DNA from: CAZINM01 sp964540605
Lineage (GTDB): Bacteria > Patescibacteriota > Dojkabacteria > SC72 > JAHDCA01
Assembly: GCA_964540605.1 (NCBI GenBank)
Contig: CAZINM010000003.1
Coordinates: forward strand, 1-25,398
Direction of reading: 5' to 3'
DNA: 25,398 nt
In this document: positions 14,655-22,474 of the stretch, one piece after another
How positions within the stretch are numbered: the stretch's first letter is position 1
Layout of the letters: each line of letters opens with the position of its first letter
Notes under the pieces: model-generated
The model's input: only the letters and a program-made list of their open reading frames with translations
Databases searched by the model: none
Told to the model about the DNA's origin: nothing
Position numbers and translations under genes: made by a program

Positions 14655-15047
14655 TCAATCTTTTGTTCTTATCATCAGTGGTGAATCATTCTCACCGTAC
14701 ATTTCACCATTAGATATTATGCTGATGTAATAATCTGTACCAGGTTTCAAGTCATTAATCTCAACTGAATGCTCTTTTGATAGAACAAATTCCTCACCAT
14801 TCAATACATTGATCCAACTATCCCCTGAAGCAAGTAAAGAGTATTTGGCATAACCAACACAATCCTCATCTGTTTCCCATTTAAGGAAAATTGAGAATCT
14901 TTCAGCACTATGTTCAACATTAAAAGGGGTACATTTTCCTTGCTCCTCTACTCTATTAAGCTGATCCACATCTCGGATCCAGAAATAAATAAATGGAGCC
15001 AGAATAAGAATCAAAATAAGTAACAACAACTTAACTTTTTTACTCAT
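14655..15047 (-). CDS. Small membrane-anchored FN3-like protein
   Basis: A 130-residue protein with an N-terminal signal-anchor helix (about 6-24) and an external domain with two cysteines (39 and 63). The C-terminal half, with HSVEINDLKPGTDYYISI, resembles the last strands of a fibronectin type III domain. The function is unknown. Its start overlaps the stop of the upstream gene by 8 nt, so the two are probably translationally coupled. It ends in TGA, the only TGA stop I found in the window. Confidence 0.75.
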   Translation of the reverse strand: MSKKVKLLLLILILILAPFIYFWIRDVDQLNRVEEQGKCTPFNVEHSAERFSIFLKWETDEDCVGYAKYSLLASGDSWINVLNGEEFVLSKEHSVEINDLKPGTDYYISIISNGEMYGENDSPLMIRTKD

Positions 15048-15486
15048 CTCTCTCCATGATCAAAAGATAGAATTCGTGGACGATCGCATTTTTACCATCA
15101 TCAATAAGTAGCTCAATTTTGACAGTATCGCTGGTATCTATTTCTGGAATTCCGTAAATTTTCATCTCATTATCATCAAACAGGATCCAATCCGGTGCTG
15201 TCAAAAGTATTATACTGATTTCTGAGATATCAGTGTCGGAATCAACTATTTTTAGGTAGTAGTTAAAAAGTTCTCCAACATATACAACTGTTGGATCGAC
15301 AGAAACAACTCGAGGAGTACCAAAAACAGTATCATCATTACTACCGTTATCTAAAGATCCATCTGCTGCATCTGTTCGAGAATCAAAAGAAAGGTTATTT
15401 CTAATAACTGCTGGTGTTATTGCAGAAACCGATACTGCTATAAAAACTATTATAAATATGTAAAGCCATTTATTTCTTTTCTGCAT
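15040..15486 (-). CDS. Small membrane-anchored Ig/cadherin-like protein
   Basis: A 148-residue protein with a signal-anchor helix near 6-26, an Asp/Asn/Ser-rich linker, and a domain (about 58-148) resembling putative Ig (He_PIG-like) or cadherin-type folds. The hallmark pattern is P-x-W-I-x-F-D followed by the I-Y-G-I-P turn and a D-D-G strand. Such domains usually mediate adhesion or protein contacts outside the cell. It is the first gene of a two-gene unit with the FN3-like protein. The upstream promoter suggests an almost leaderless transcript. The function is unknown. Confidence 0.7.
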   Translation of the reverse strand: MQKRNKWLYIFIIVFIAVSVSAITPAVIRNNLSFDSRTDAADGSLDNGSNDDTVFGTPRVVSVDPTVVYVGELFNYYLKIVDSDTDISEISIILLTAPDWILFDDNEMKIYGIPEIDTSDTVKIELLIDDGKNAIVHEFYLLIMERDE

Positions 15487-15494
15487 ATATTTAT

Positions 15495-15523
15495 ATAGTA
15501 ACAGTCGGTGTCGACAACGACAA
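15495..15523 (-). promoter_or_regulatory. Candidate promoter of the Ig-like/FN3-like pair
   Basis: The minus-strand -35 TTGTCG (15518-15523, repeated in tandem at 15512-15517) and -10 TACTAT (15495-15500) have a 17-bp spacer. The predicted start is only a few nucleotides from the ATG (15486), so the transcript would be leaderless or nearly so. Confidence 0.45.
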
Positions 15524-15561
15524 GCTGCAATTAATGTAACCTTTGTTAATTAAGTCTTTAG

Positions 15562-15590
15562 TTTACAAACAGCAATAATCCCTATATAAT
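15562..15590 (+). promoter_or_regulatory. Promoter of rpsT
   Basis: -35 TTTACA (15562-15567) and perfect -10 TATAAT (15585-15590) with a 17-bp spacer. The predicted start is near 15597, leaving a UTR of about 25 nt without a Shine-Dalgarno motif. Confidence 0.65.
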
Positions 15591-15621
15591 CTTTCAGATT
15601 TTAGATGTTGAAATTAAAAAA

Positions 15622-15918
15622 ATGCCAAATCTCAGAACTTCAATAAAAGATTTAAGACAGTCAAAAAGAAAGACTTTTAATAACAATCGAACAAGGAGAA
15701 GATTAAAAGTCGCGGTCAAAACATATAGCACAGCAGTTGCAAATAAAGATGTAAAAACTGCTGAAAGATCATTGCCAGTAGTGCAAAAAATGCTAGACAA
15801 AGCAGCTAAGCGTGGTATTATTAAAAAGGGAACAGCCTCAAGAAGGAAATCCCGACTTAATAAAAAACTTAACACTTTGTCTGCCCCAAATGTCGAGACT
15901 TCTAAGAAATCTAATTAA
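15622..15918 (+). CDS. rpsT: 30S ribosomal protein S20
   Basis: A 98-residue, strongly basic helical protein with the S20 pattern: MPNLRTSIKDLRQSKRKTFNNN at the start, a central helix with AERSLPVVQKMLDKAAKRGII, and KGTASRRKSRL near the end. S20 binds the 5' and 3' minor domains of 16S rRNA during early assembly of the small subunit. The length exceeds E. coli S20 (87) by a Ser/Lys-rich tail. It is the first gene of a plus-strand unit, and its last 29 nt overlap the next reading frame. Confidence 0.93.
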   Translation: MPNLRTSIKDLRQSKRKTFNNNRTRRRLKVAVKTYSTAVANKDVKTAERSLPVVQKMLDKAAKRGIIKKGTASRRKSRLNKKLNTLSAPNVETSKKSN

Positions 15919-16441
15919 ATATTCACTTTTGCCTGCTGCGATGATGATCGTAGCCAAGCTTTTTGGCATACTTCTTGCTGCAAATATTGCTCAAATTCCT
16001 CTCTGGATCTCTGATGATGTTGGTCAAGAGTTCGATATCCAAATAGTAACTTTGACTTATGATCATGCCCTTTATGTCAACTCGATCTCTAATGTGATCC
16101 TCATGATCGTTATGAGTATCTCCTTTTTCTATCTATTCTCTCGATACTATGTTTATAACAAAGTTAATGAGAATCCTCGTACAATAGCAAAAATCACTAA
16201 ATTCAATCTCTTAAGTTGGATAACAAGTAAAAGTGTAGTTTTTACAAAAATATTCGTCTGGGGTATTTTTCTTATATCCTCAGCCTCAATTGTCGTAACA
16301 AGTGCACTTAAAGCATCAACATATTCTTGGATCGGGATCTCAGCATTCATAATTGGAATACTTTCGATATGGGGACTGATAAAATCATTTGAAGCAGAAG
16401 CTGATAGAGTGTATCCTAAAAGTAATAAGAATTATTTCTAA
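15890..16441 (+). CDS. Four-helix integral membrane protein, unknown
   Basis: From the ATG at 15890 the protein has 183 residues with four predicted membrane helices near 12-36, 62-84, 118-140 and 144-165. The loops are short and the C-terminal tail is charged. I recognise no family. The reading frame is open further upstream inside rpsT, but 15890 is the last start before the hydrophobic region that keeps a basic N terminus (MSRLLRNLIK). It overlaps rpsT by 29 nt in another frame. A later start at the double Met near residue 18 would remove most of the overlap but cut into the first helix. The next gene follows after 3 nt, so co-expression is likely. Confidence 0.65.
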   Translation: MSRLLRNLIKYSLLPAAMMIVAKLFGILLAANIAQIPLWISDDVGQEFDIQIVTLTYDHALYVNSISNVILMIVMSISFFYLFSRYYVYNKVNENPRTIAKITKFNLLSWITSKSVVFTKIFVWGIFLISSASIVVTSALKASTYSWIGISAFIIGILSIWGLIKSFEAEADRVYPKSNKNYF

Positions 16442-16444
16442 GAT

Positions 16445-17035
16445 ATGTTAAAAAGAGAAATCAAAAGGCAATTAGAGCGCTATGGGAAATTTTTGGATAT
16501 TTTCCTGGCTTTTGTGTTTGTTTCATTGATCGTTATACCTGTTTTGACTGTAATAAACCTTTCACCAAAGAGATCAACGGCCATTTCATCAAATACAAAT
16601 AAAAATGATAATGTCCTTGGTGTTGAAACATACACTGGGGATGAGATACAACTCAAACAGATCAGCGGTGAACATAATTACATTCAAAATGAGGAATTAT
16701 ATAGAAATAATGATACCTCTTTCTTATATTCCACCAGATTAGTAGCAAGAGATGCAGGAATTTATGGTAAACCGATCCTACAATTAGATGTACCAGAGGG
16801 TGAAACTGTAGAAATCACATTCTCAATTGCTAGTGTAGAAAATACCACAACACAGATAGGTATTTCATATGATAAAGTTAATTACATTTTAAGAGCAAGT
16901 GATGGGGAGCAATTCATTAGATCCCTCAAATTTGACCAATCTGGGAGTTATAAGCTTAATCTGGATATTAGAAATAACAACAAGATCAACTTCCCTGAAG
17001 TTATAGACATCCGTGTAAACTTCAAAACTTATTAG
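16445..17035 (+). CDS. Membrane-anchored beta-rich protein, unknown
   Basis: A 196-residue protein. A basic N terminus (MLKREIKRQLERYGK) precedes a membrane helix near 17-38, followed by a Ser/Asn/Lys linker with NDNVLGVET and an external domain (about 60-196) of predicted beta strands with no cysteines. The alternating strand pattern suggests a jelly-roll or carbohydrate-binding type sandwich, but I see no diagnostic residues. It is 3 nt downstream of the four-helix protein and probably works with it at the envelope. No Shine-Dalgarno motif is visible, and initiation may depend on coupling to the preceding stop. Confidence 0.7.
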   Translation: MLKREIKRQLERYGKFLDIFLAFVFVSLIVIPVLTVINLSPKRSTAISSNTNKNDNVLGVETYTGDEIQLKQISGEHNYIQNEELYRNNDTSFLYSTRLVARDAGIYGKPILQLDVPEGETVEITFSIASVENTTTQIGISYDKVNYILRASDGEQFIRSLKFDQSGSYKLNLDIRNNNKINFPEVIDIRVNFKTY

Positions 17036-17121
17036 TTGCTTAATAAATTCCCTTTATTGGACCTAGATCAATGATCTTATCTAAAAAATAAGCCCTTCTG
17101 GTACATTTTGCTATTTACAGG

Positions 17122-17127
17122 TAAAAT
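17122..17127 (+). promoter_or_regulatory. Possible -10 element giving a leaderless lepA mRNA
   Basis: TAAAAT ends 8 nt before the lepA ATG at 17136, so transcription would begin within about three bases of the start codon. No convincing -35 sits at 16-18 bp. The sequence before the ATG (TCCTCCG) resembles an anti-Shine-Dalgarno, not a ribosome-binding site. Confidence 0.35.
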
Positions 17128-17135
17128 ATCCTCCG

Positions 17136-18974
17136 ATGAATAACGAGCATTTATCAAAAATTAGGAACTTTTCGATCATCGCCCATATAGATCACGGGAA
17201 ATCTACCCTATCTGATAGGCTTCTTGAAGAAACAGTGTCCATGCAGATCCGCTCAAAGGGAATAGAGCGAGTTATGGATACACTTGAACTTGAGCAAGAG
17301 AAAGGCATTACGATAAAACTTCAGGCCGCCAGGATGATCTGGAAAGGTTATGAACTTAATTTGATCGATACACCAGGTCATGTGGATTTTTCATATGAGG
17401 TATCGAGGTCGCTAGCAGCGTGTGAATCAGCTATTTTACTAGTTGATGCTGTGCAGGGAATTCAGGCACAAACAATCTCTAACACAAGAAAAGCTATGGA
17501 TCTCGGCTTAAAGATAATACCTGTGATAAATAAGATCGATATGCCAAATGCAGATGTAGAAACACGATATAAAGAGCTAGAAACAATTTTAGGTTTTGGC
17601 AAGGATTCTGTATTAAAAGTCTCAGGGAAAACTGGTGAAGGTGTTCATGAACTTTTAGATCATATTGTTGCTCAATGCCCTGCCCCATCTGGTGATATCA
17701 ATAACAATCTATCAGCACTAATTTTTGATTCATTTTATGATGAGCATAAAGGCGTTGTTGTTGCTGTAAGACTAATTGATGGCAAAATTGGAAATGATGG
17801 TCAAGCATATGGCAATTTGAACGCTTTGCCAGAACTTCACATATTAAGAAAAGGCAGCATTTTCAAGCCAACAGAAATTGGTTATTTCCAGCCCGATCTT
17901 ATTGAAGTTCAATCTTTAAAAGCTGGAGAAGTTGGATATATTGCTACTGGTTTAAAAGATATCAGTTACTTCACAGTTGGTGATACAATTTCAGATAGTG
18001 CTGATACTGAGCCGCTTGCTGGTTATTCACCACCGAAACCGAATGTTTATGCTACATTCTTCCCTATCGATTCAGAAGATTACGAAGAACTTAAAATTGG
18101 ATTAAATAAATTATCTCTTAATGATGCGGCTTTAACATTCTCCGATCAAAGATCTAACCTACTTGGTTCAGGATTTAGATGTGGTTTCTTAGGACTTCTA
18201 CACATGGAGATAGTACAAGAAAGGCTTGAGAGAGAATACGACCTATCTTTGATCATCACAGCACCTACAGTTGAATATCATATTAAAAAACATAGTGGTG
18301 AGGATATTGTAATTCAAACTCCACAGGAGCTACCTGATCCAAGTGAGATATCTGAAATCGCTGAACCTTGGGCTAGAGTAAGAGTTTTATGCCCACAAAA
18401 ATATTTGGGTGTCATGATAGAACTTTGCCAAAGTCATCGTGGAGTTTTTGTTACAACTAAAAACATATCAGAAGGAAGTACGGCTGAAATGCAGATGCTG
18501 TTCATTCAAATTGAATTTGATATTCCCCTAGCCTCTCTGATCTCTAACTTTTTCGATCAGATGAAGAATCTTTCAAGTGGATACGCCTCAATGGAGTATG
18601 AATTAATTGATTTCTTCCCTGTAGATCTGGTAAAGGTATCTGTGCTGGTAAATCATGAGGAGATCCCTGCTCTAAGCTTTTTAGAAACACGAGAGCTTGC
18701 TAGAGGTAGATCCGCCAAATTGTTAGAAGTTATGAAAGATGTTATCCCAAGACAACAATTCAGCGTTCCCTTACAAGCCGCAATTGGTGGTAAGATCATT
18801 GCTAGAGAGGATGTAAAAGCTTTTAGAAAAGATGTTACTGCAAAACTTTATGGTGGAGATTACTCTCGAAAGAAGAAACTTCTTGAAAAACAGAAGAAAG
18901 GTAAAAAGAGATTAAAACAGATAGGTCGTGTTAATATTCCTCAAGAGGCATTCCTTGCCATTTTGAAAACATAA
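17136..18974 (+). CDS. lepA: Elongation factor 4 (LepA)
   Basis: Translational GTPase that binds ribosomes and influences back-translocation and 30S biogenesis. At 612 residues it has family-typical length. The G domain has G1 AHIDHGKST (16-24), the switch I segment EQEKGITIKLQ, G3 DTPGH (78-82) and G4 NKID (132-135). Domain II, two EF-G-like alpha/beta domains (FRCGFLGLLHMEIVQERLEREY is characteristic) and the EF-4-specific C-terminal domain with KLYGGDYSRKKKLLEKQKKGKKR are all present. The gene follows a 100-nt spacer holding only small AT-rich inverted repeats. recF begins 21 nt after its stop, so the two are likely one operon. Confidence 0.97.
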   Translation: MNNEHLSKIRNFSIIAHIDHGKSTLSDRLLEETVSMQIRSKGIERVMDTLELEQEKGITIKLQAARMIWKGYELNLIDTPGHVDFSYEVSRSLAACESAILLVDAVQGIQAQTISNTRKAMDLGLKIIPVINKIDMPNADVETRYKELETILGFGKDSVLKVSGKTGEGVHELLDHIVAQCPAPSGDINNNLSALIFDSFYDEHKGVVVAVRLIDGKIGNDGQAYGNLNALPELHILRKGSIFKPTEIGYFQPDLIEVQSLKAGEVGYIATGLKDISYFTVGDTISDSADTEPLAGYSPPKPNVYATFFPIDSEDYEELKIGLNKLSLNDAALTFSDQRSNLLGSGFRCGFLGLLHMEIVQERLEREYDLSLIITAPTVEYHIKKHSGEDIVIQTPQELPDPSEISEIAEPWARVRVLCPQKYLGVMIELCQSHRGVFVTTKNISEGSTAEMQMLFIQIEFDIPLASLISNFFDQMKNLSSGYASMEYELIDFFPVDLVKVSVLVNHEEIPALSFLETRELARGRSAKLLEVMKDVIPRQQFSVPLQAAIGGKIIAREDVKAFRKDVTAKLYGGDYSRKKKLLEKQKKGKKRLKQIGRVNIPQEAFLAILKT

Positions 18975-18995
18975 AATAGCTGAGTATCTAACAAA

Positions 18996-20072
18996 TTGTT
19001 CATCCATCGAATAAAACTTAAAAATTTTAGAAAGTTCGAAGATCTTCAGCTCAAATTTGTTAAACCGATTACGGTCATACAAGCCGATAACGCTAAAGGT
19101 AAAAGCTCAATATTAGAAGCAATCAGTTTAATTACAACGCAGTCATCACCTTTTACAAGTGATATATCGAATATGCAAAATACCGATAGAGATGAATATT
19201 TTAGGATAGAAGCAGATATCGAGAATGGTGATAAGAAAGAGTATGTTCTTTTTCAACAGGGTGATAAAAAAGAATTAATTGTCGATAAAAAGCGAACTAG
19301 TAGGAAGAAGTTTTCAGAGTCGATCTTTTCAACTATCTTTAGCCCTGAATATATCGATCTTTTGATGGTTTCTCCACAGCAAAGACGAGATTATCTTGAT
19401 TCCGTTATTTGTAGTCTTGATAGAGACTATTCTCTCATGCTCTCAAACATGAAAAAAGTATTAAAACAGCGAAATTCATACTTAAAGAAATTAGCTGACA
19501 CATTTTATAAAACACGAAAACTTCCAGATAAAGACAAGTTATTAACCTACTGGACGAATCTTTTTGCTGAATATTCAGCTCAAGTAATGGAGAAAAGAAT
19601 TAAAAATATAAAAGATATTTCAGGTGATGATTTTACCCTTGTATACGAGCCATCTATTGATGCTGGGGATTTTATTGATATGGTAGACCACGATGAGATC
19701 AAAAAGCTTAATAGTTTGAGCTTGGATTCATCACAAAAGAAAGATATAGCTTTGGGATACACAAATGTTGGGGCTCATAGAGATGATTGGTCAATAAATC
19801 TCGGTAAAGATGTTAGAACTCATGGGTCTAGAGGTGAGAAACGAATGGCAATTGGCAAAATGATATTCAAGATCCAAGATCTATATCGTGATACTCATAA
19901 TTACTACCCTATCCTTTTATTAGATGATATCAGCTCAGAATTGGATGATAGCAATACGGTTTCTATACTTGAGAATGCTTTAAAAGATGAACAACAGATA
20001 ATAGTCACAACAATAAGACTCGAAGACATTCCAAAAGAGATAATAGATGAGGCAACTGTTATTGAACTTTAG
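18996..20072 (+). CDS. recF: RecF recombination mediator ATPase
   Basis: An SMC-like ATPase that helps load RecA at single-strand gaps, 358 residues, normal length. The N-terminal RIKLKNFRKFEDLQL strand pattern is typical. The Walker A reads ADNAKGKS (30-37), with Ala at the first Gly position but GKS intact. The ABC signature region is HGSRGEKRM (276-284), the VGAHRDDW element lies near 258-265 and Walker B ILLLDD at 306-311. The start is a TTG chosen because the conserved first strand begins directly after it; no ribosome-binding site is visible, so translation may depend on coupling to lepA. In many bacteria recF sits near dnaA-dnaN; here it follows lepA. Confidence 0.9.
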   Translation: MFIHRIKLKNFRKFEDLQLKFVKPITVIQADNAKGKSSILEAISLITTQSSPFTSDISNMQNTDRDEYFRIEADIENGDKKEYVLFQQGDKKELIVDKKRTSRKKFSESIFSTIFSPEYIDLLMVSPQQRRDYLDSVICSLDRDYSLMLSNMKKVLKQRNSYLKKLADTFYKTRKLPDKDKLLTYWTNLFAEYSAQVMEKRIKNIKDISGDDFTLVYEPSIDAGDFIDMVDHDEIKKLNSLSLDSSQKKDIALGYTNVGAHRDDWSINLGKDVRTHGSRGEKRMAIGKMIFKIQDLYRDTHNYYPILLLDDISSELDDSNTVSILENALKDEQQIIVTTIRLEDIPKEIIDEATVIEL

Positions 20073-20106
20073 ATTTTCAAATTTACCCTTTACCTTTGAT
20101 AGCGGT

Positions 20107-20682
20107 TTAAAATAGGCTCAACTCGTCTGGACTAGCTGGTTCCCCCTCTTTCTCACCCAGCGACCAATCGATACTAACCTCTCGCTTAAATCCATTTCTA
20201 TCAAAATACTTAACCTTTCCATGCTCTTTTCCATAGTTATAAACATCCATTGTCACATGAACATCCTGAATACAATATTTTTTCAACTTATCTAATTGTC
20301 CTGATTCCCAGTACATAACTGCATCAGAGCCTTTACCGATCTTTCCATAACCTAATGTAGCTGTTGCTACATCATCCAACTTAGGACGAAATCCGATTCG
20401 TTTATAAAAAGCTACCATTAGATCAATTTGAGGAACATCAAGAATTTCTGGACCTGTGTAATTAGCTATCACAGGCATATCGAATGAAAATCCGTTGTAA
20501 TGAACAACTGTTTCCCCACTTAGTAACAATGTTTTAAGTTTATCAATATCTTCTTCCCAGAAATCTAATTCCTCCCCTGTTTCACCATTGATCACACCAG
20601 CATAAGAGATCCTAAGATCCTCTACTTTGAAAGATTCACCATTTTTCCAATTGTTTTGTGTTTCTATATCTAAAAAAAGCAT
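20107..20682 (-). CDS. DEDDy-type RNase H-like 3'-5' exonuclease
   Basis: A 191-residue single-domain protein. Exo I is FLDIET (Asp5, Glu7), Exo II HYNGFSFDMPVI (Asp68), and Exo III YCIQD with Tyr136 and Asp140, which defines the DEDDy subgroup found in polymerase proofreading domains and YprB-like nucleases. It could act on DNA or RNA; the substrate is not decided by the sequence. PolA in this window has lost its proofreading residues, so a stand-alone exonuclease is noteworthy, but a link is only inference. It is the last gene of the glyA-to-sufU strand block, 79 nt after sufU, and converges on recF. Confidence 0.8.
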   Translation of the reverse strand: MLFLDIETQNNWKNGESFKVEDLRISYAGVINGETGEELDFWEEDIDKLKTLLLSGETVVHYNGFSFDMPVIANYTGPEILDVPQIDLMVAFYKRIGFRPKLDDVATATLGYGKIGKGSDAVMYWESGQLDKLKKYCIQDVHVTMDVYNYGKEHGKVKYFDRNGFKREVSIDWSLGEKEGEPASPDELSLF

Positions 20683-20761
20683 ATTTTTATTTTTAGTAGA
20701 TCATAAAAATTTATCAGAAGCTCATTTTAAGCTAAAGATCTCCGATATCTAAACTGAGAGA

Positions 20762-21130
20762 TTATACATCAAGGGCAGATCGGAGTGCATCGCGAGATAA
20801 TAAAACACACTTATCCCTACCCGTAAAGCGATCTATACCCATCATTTCGAACATATCGTTATCACTAATTTTCAAGGCATTTTCGACACTTAAGCCTTTT
20901 AGCTTCTCAGATAGCATCGACATAGAAGCCAATGATACAGCACATCCATGAACATCATATCCGACCTCATCAATAATATTTTGTTCGTTAACTTTTAATG
21001 TCAGGTAGATCTCATCTCCACAAGAGGCATTACTTGAATTAGATTCATGCGTAAAATCAGGCAATACACCAGTATTCCTAGGGTTTTTCACATGGTCCAT
21101 TATTATACTTTTATAAAGAGTATTCGACAT
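20762..21130 (-). CDS. sufU: SufU/IscU-type Fe-S or sulfur carrier
   Basis: A 122-residue scaffold-fold protein that accepts sulfur from the cysteine desulfurase encoded just upstream. The N terminus LYKSIIMDHVKNPRNTGVL is typical of SufU. Ligands are Cys37 with Asp39 (ASCGDE), Cys63 (HGCAVSLAS) and Cys108 (DKCVLL). The Cys63-Cys108 interval is 45 residues, like IscU, and lacks the roughly 20-residue insert that separates these cysteines in Bacillus SufU. No sufB, sufC or sufD is adjacent in this window, so the pair may serve cluster assembly with distant genes or feed tRNA thiolation. It starts 21 nt after sufS ends, in one operon. Confidence 0.9.
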   Translation of the reverse strand: MSNTLYKSIIMDHVKNPRNTGVLPDFTHESNSSNASCGDEIYLTLKVNEQNIIDEVGYDVHGCAVSLASMSMLSEKLKGLSVENALKISDNDMFEMMGIDRFTGRDKCVLLSRDALRSALDV

Positions 21131-21151
21131 AATTACATTATTAAATGGTAG

Positions 21152-22396
21152 CTAAAATCCCTGAATTATTTCTTTAAGGGACTTTAAGAAATAATCAATT
21201 TCACCTTGGTTATTATATGGTGCTAAACTAACTCGAAGTGTTGGCCCAAATTCAAGATTTTTGTGTAAAGGCTCTGCACAATGATATCCCGCCCTTACAG
21301 CTATATTCTTCTCCCCTAGTAAAGTGGCAATATCATGAGGATGAACATTTGAACTTGTGAATGATACTATTGATTCTCGAGAATCTCTCTCTGCAGGTCC
21401 AAATATCTTTATCCCCTGAATACTTGCCAAGCCAGATAATAAACTATTAACCAAACCTCTTTCATACGATTTTACTTCAATTGGATCGATATTTGATCTT
21501 ATCCAGTCAGCAGCAACACCTAACGCAATACCTCCAGAAATATTTGGGGTTCCAGCTTCGAATTTATATGGTAGTTCAGTCCATTCAGCACCTGTTTTCC
21601 AAACTTTGTTAACCATTTCGCCACCACCCATCCAAGGCTCACATTTTTCCCAAAACTCCTTTTTACCCCATACCACACCAATCCCTGTAGGACCGTACAT
21701 TTTATGGCCAGAAAATGTAATGAAATCTACACCTAATTTCTGGACATCAATATTTGTGTGAACAATGCTTTGTGCTGTATCTAAAATGGTCTTTGCACCT
21801 ACAGAACTAGCTAATTCTACAATAGCTGGTACATCATTCATCACCCCTAATACATTATACATATGAACAAAGGAAACGATCTTTACTTTCTCACGATATT
21901 TTCTAACTAAAAAATCCAGATAATCCAGATCAAGTGTAAAAGTATCATGTTTGACCGGGATCCATTCGATCTTGATCTTCAATTTTCTTGATAAAAGTTG
22001 CCAAGGAATAATATTCGAGTGATGCTCCATTTCCGTTATAACAACAACATCACCCTCTTGAAGTATATTATCTGCCAATACATTACTTAGGAGATTTAAC
22101 CCTTCTGTACAATTTCGAACGAAGATCACCTCTTCATCGGAACTTGCATTTATCATGGTAGCTATCTTTTTGTGTGCTTGGATGTATTTTTCAGTAGCAT
22201 TTATTGCAAGTGGATATAAACCTCTGTGAACATTGGAATTACCACGGGTATAAAAATCAGTTATCGCATTTATAACTGCCTGTGGTTTTTGTGATGTCGC
22301 AGCAGAATCAAGGTATACAAGAGCCTTATCTTTATCATTTGTTTGAAATATCGGGAACTGATTCCTGATCTCGTCCATAATGGCTTTATTATACAT
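21152..22396 (-). CDS. sufS: SufS-type cysteine desulfurase
   Basis: A PLP enzyme converting cysteine to alanine and an enzyme-bound persulfide. The 414 residues match class II desulfurases. Key sites are YLDSAATSQKP (28-38), EMEHHSN with His125, DTAQS with Asp206, the PLP Schiff-base Lys232 in SGHKMYGPTGIG, the TPNISG turn (283-288) and catalytic Cys373 in RAGYHCAEP. The first ATG (22396) is annotated, though ATG at 22378 (MDEIRNQFP) would match the family N terminus better; neither has a Shine-Dalgarno motif. TATAAT at 22388-22393 lies between the two, which would suit a leaderless start at 22378 but lacks a -35. sufU follows directly. Confidence 0.96.
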   Translation of the reverse strand: MYNKAIMDEIRNQFPIFQTNDKDKALVYLDSAATSQKPQAVINAITDFYTRGNSNVHRGLYPLAINATEKYIQAHKKIATMINASSDEEVIFVRNCTEGLNLLSNVLADNILQEGDVVVITEMEHHSNIIPWQLLSRKLKIKIEWIPVKHDTFTLDLDYLDFLVRKYREKVKIVSFVHMYNVLGVMNDVPAIVELASSVGAKTILDTAQSIVHTNIDVQKLGVDFITFSGHKMYGPTGIGVVWGKKEFWEKCEPWMGGGEMVNKVWKTGAEWTELPYKFEAGTPNISGGIALGVAADWIRSNIDPIEVKSYERGLVNSLLSGLASIQGIKIFGPAERDSRESIVSFTSSNVHPHDIATLLGEKNIAVRAGYHCAEPLHKNLEFGPTLRVSLAPYNNQGEIDYFLKSLKEIIQGF

Positions 22397-22474
22397 TAAA
22401 AATAAATAATCAGCCTCATGGATCTTTATGCGATCTACAAGGCTAATTTTAATATCATTAAGTCTTTATTATCT

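Noticed and set aside
20073..20106. Intrinsic terminator between recF and the exonuclease gene
   Set aside because: The 34-nt spacer is AT-rich with no stem of useful length.
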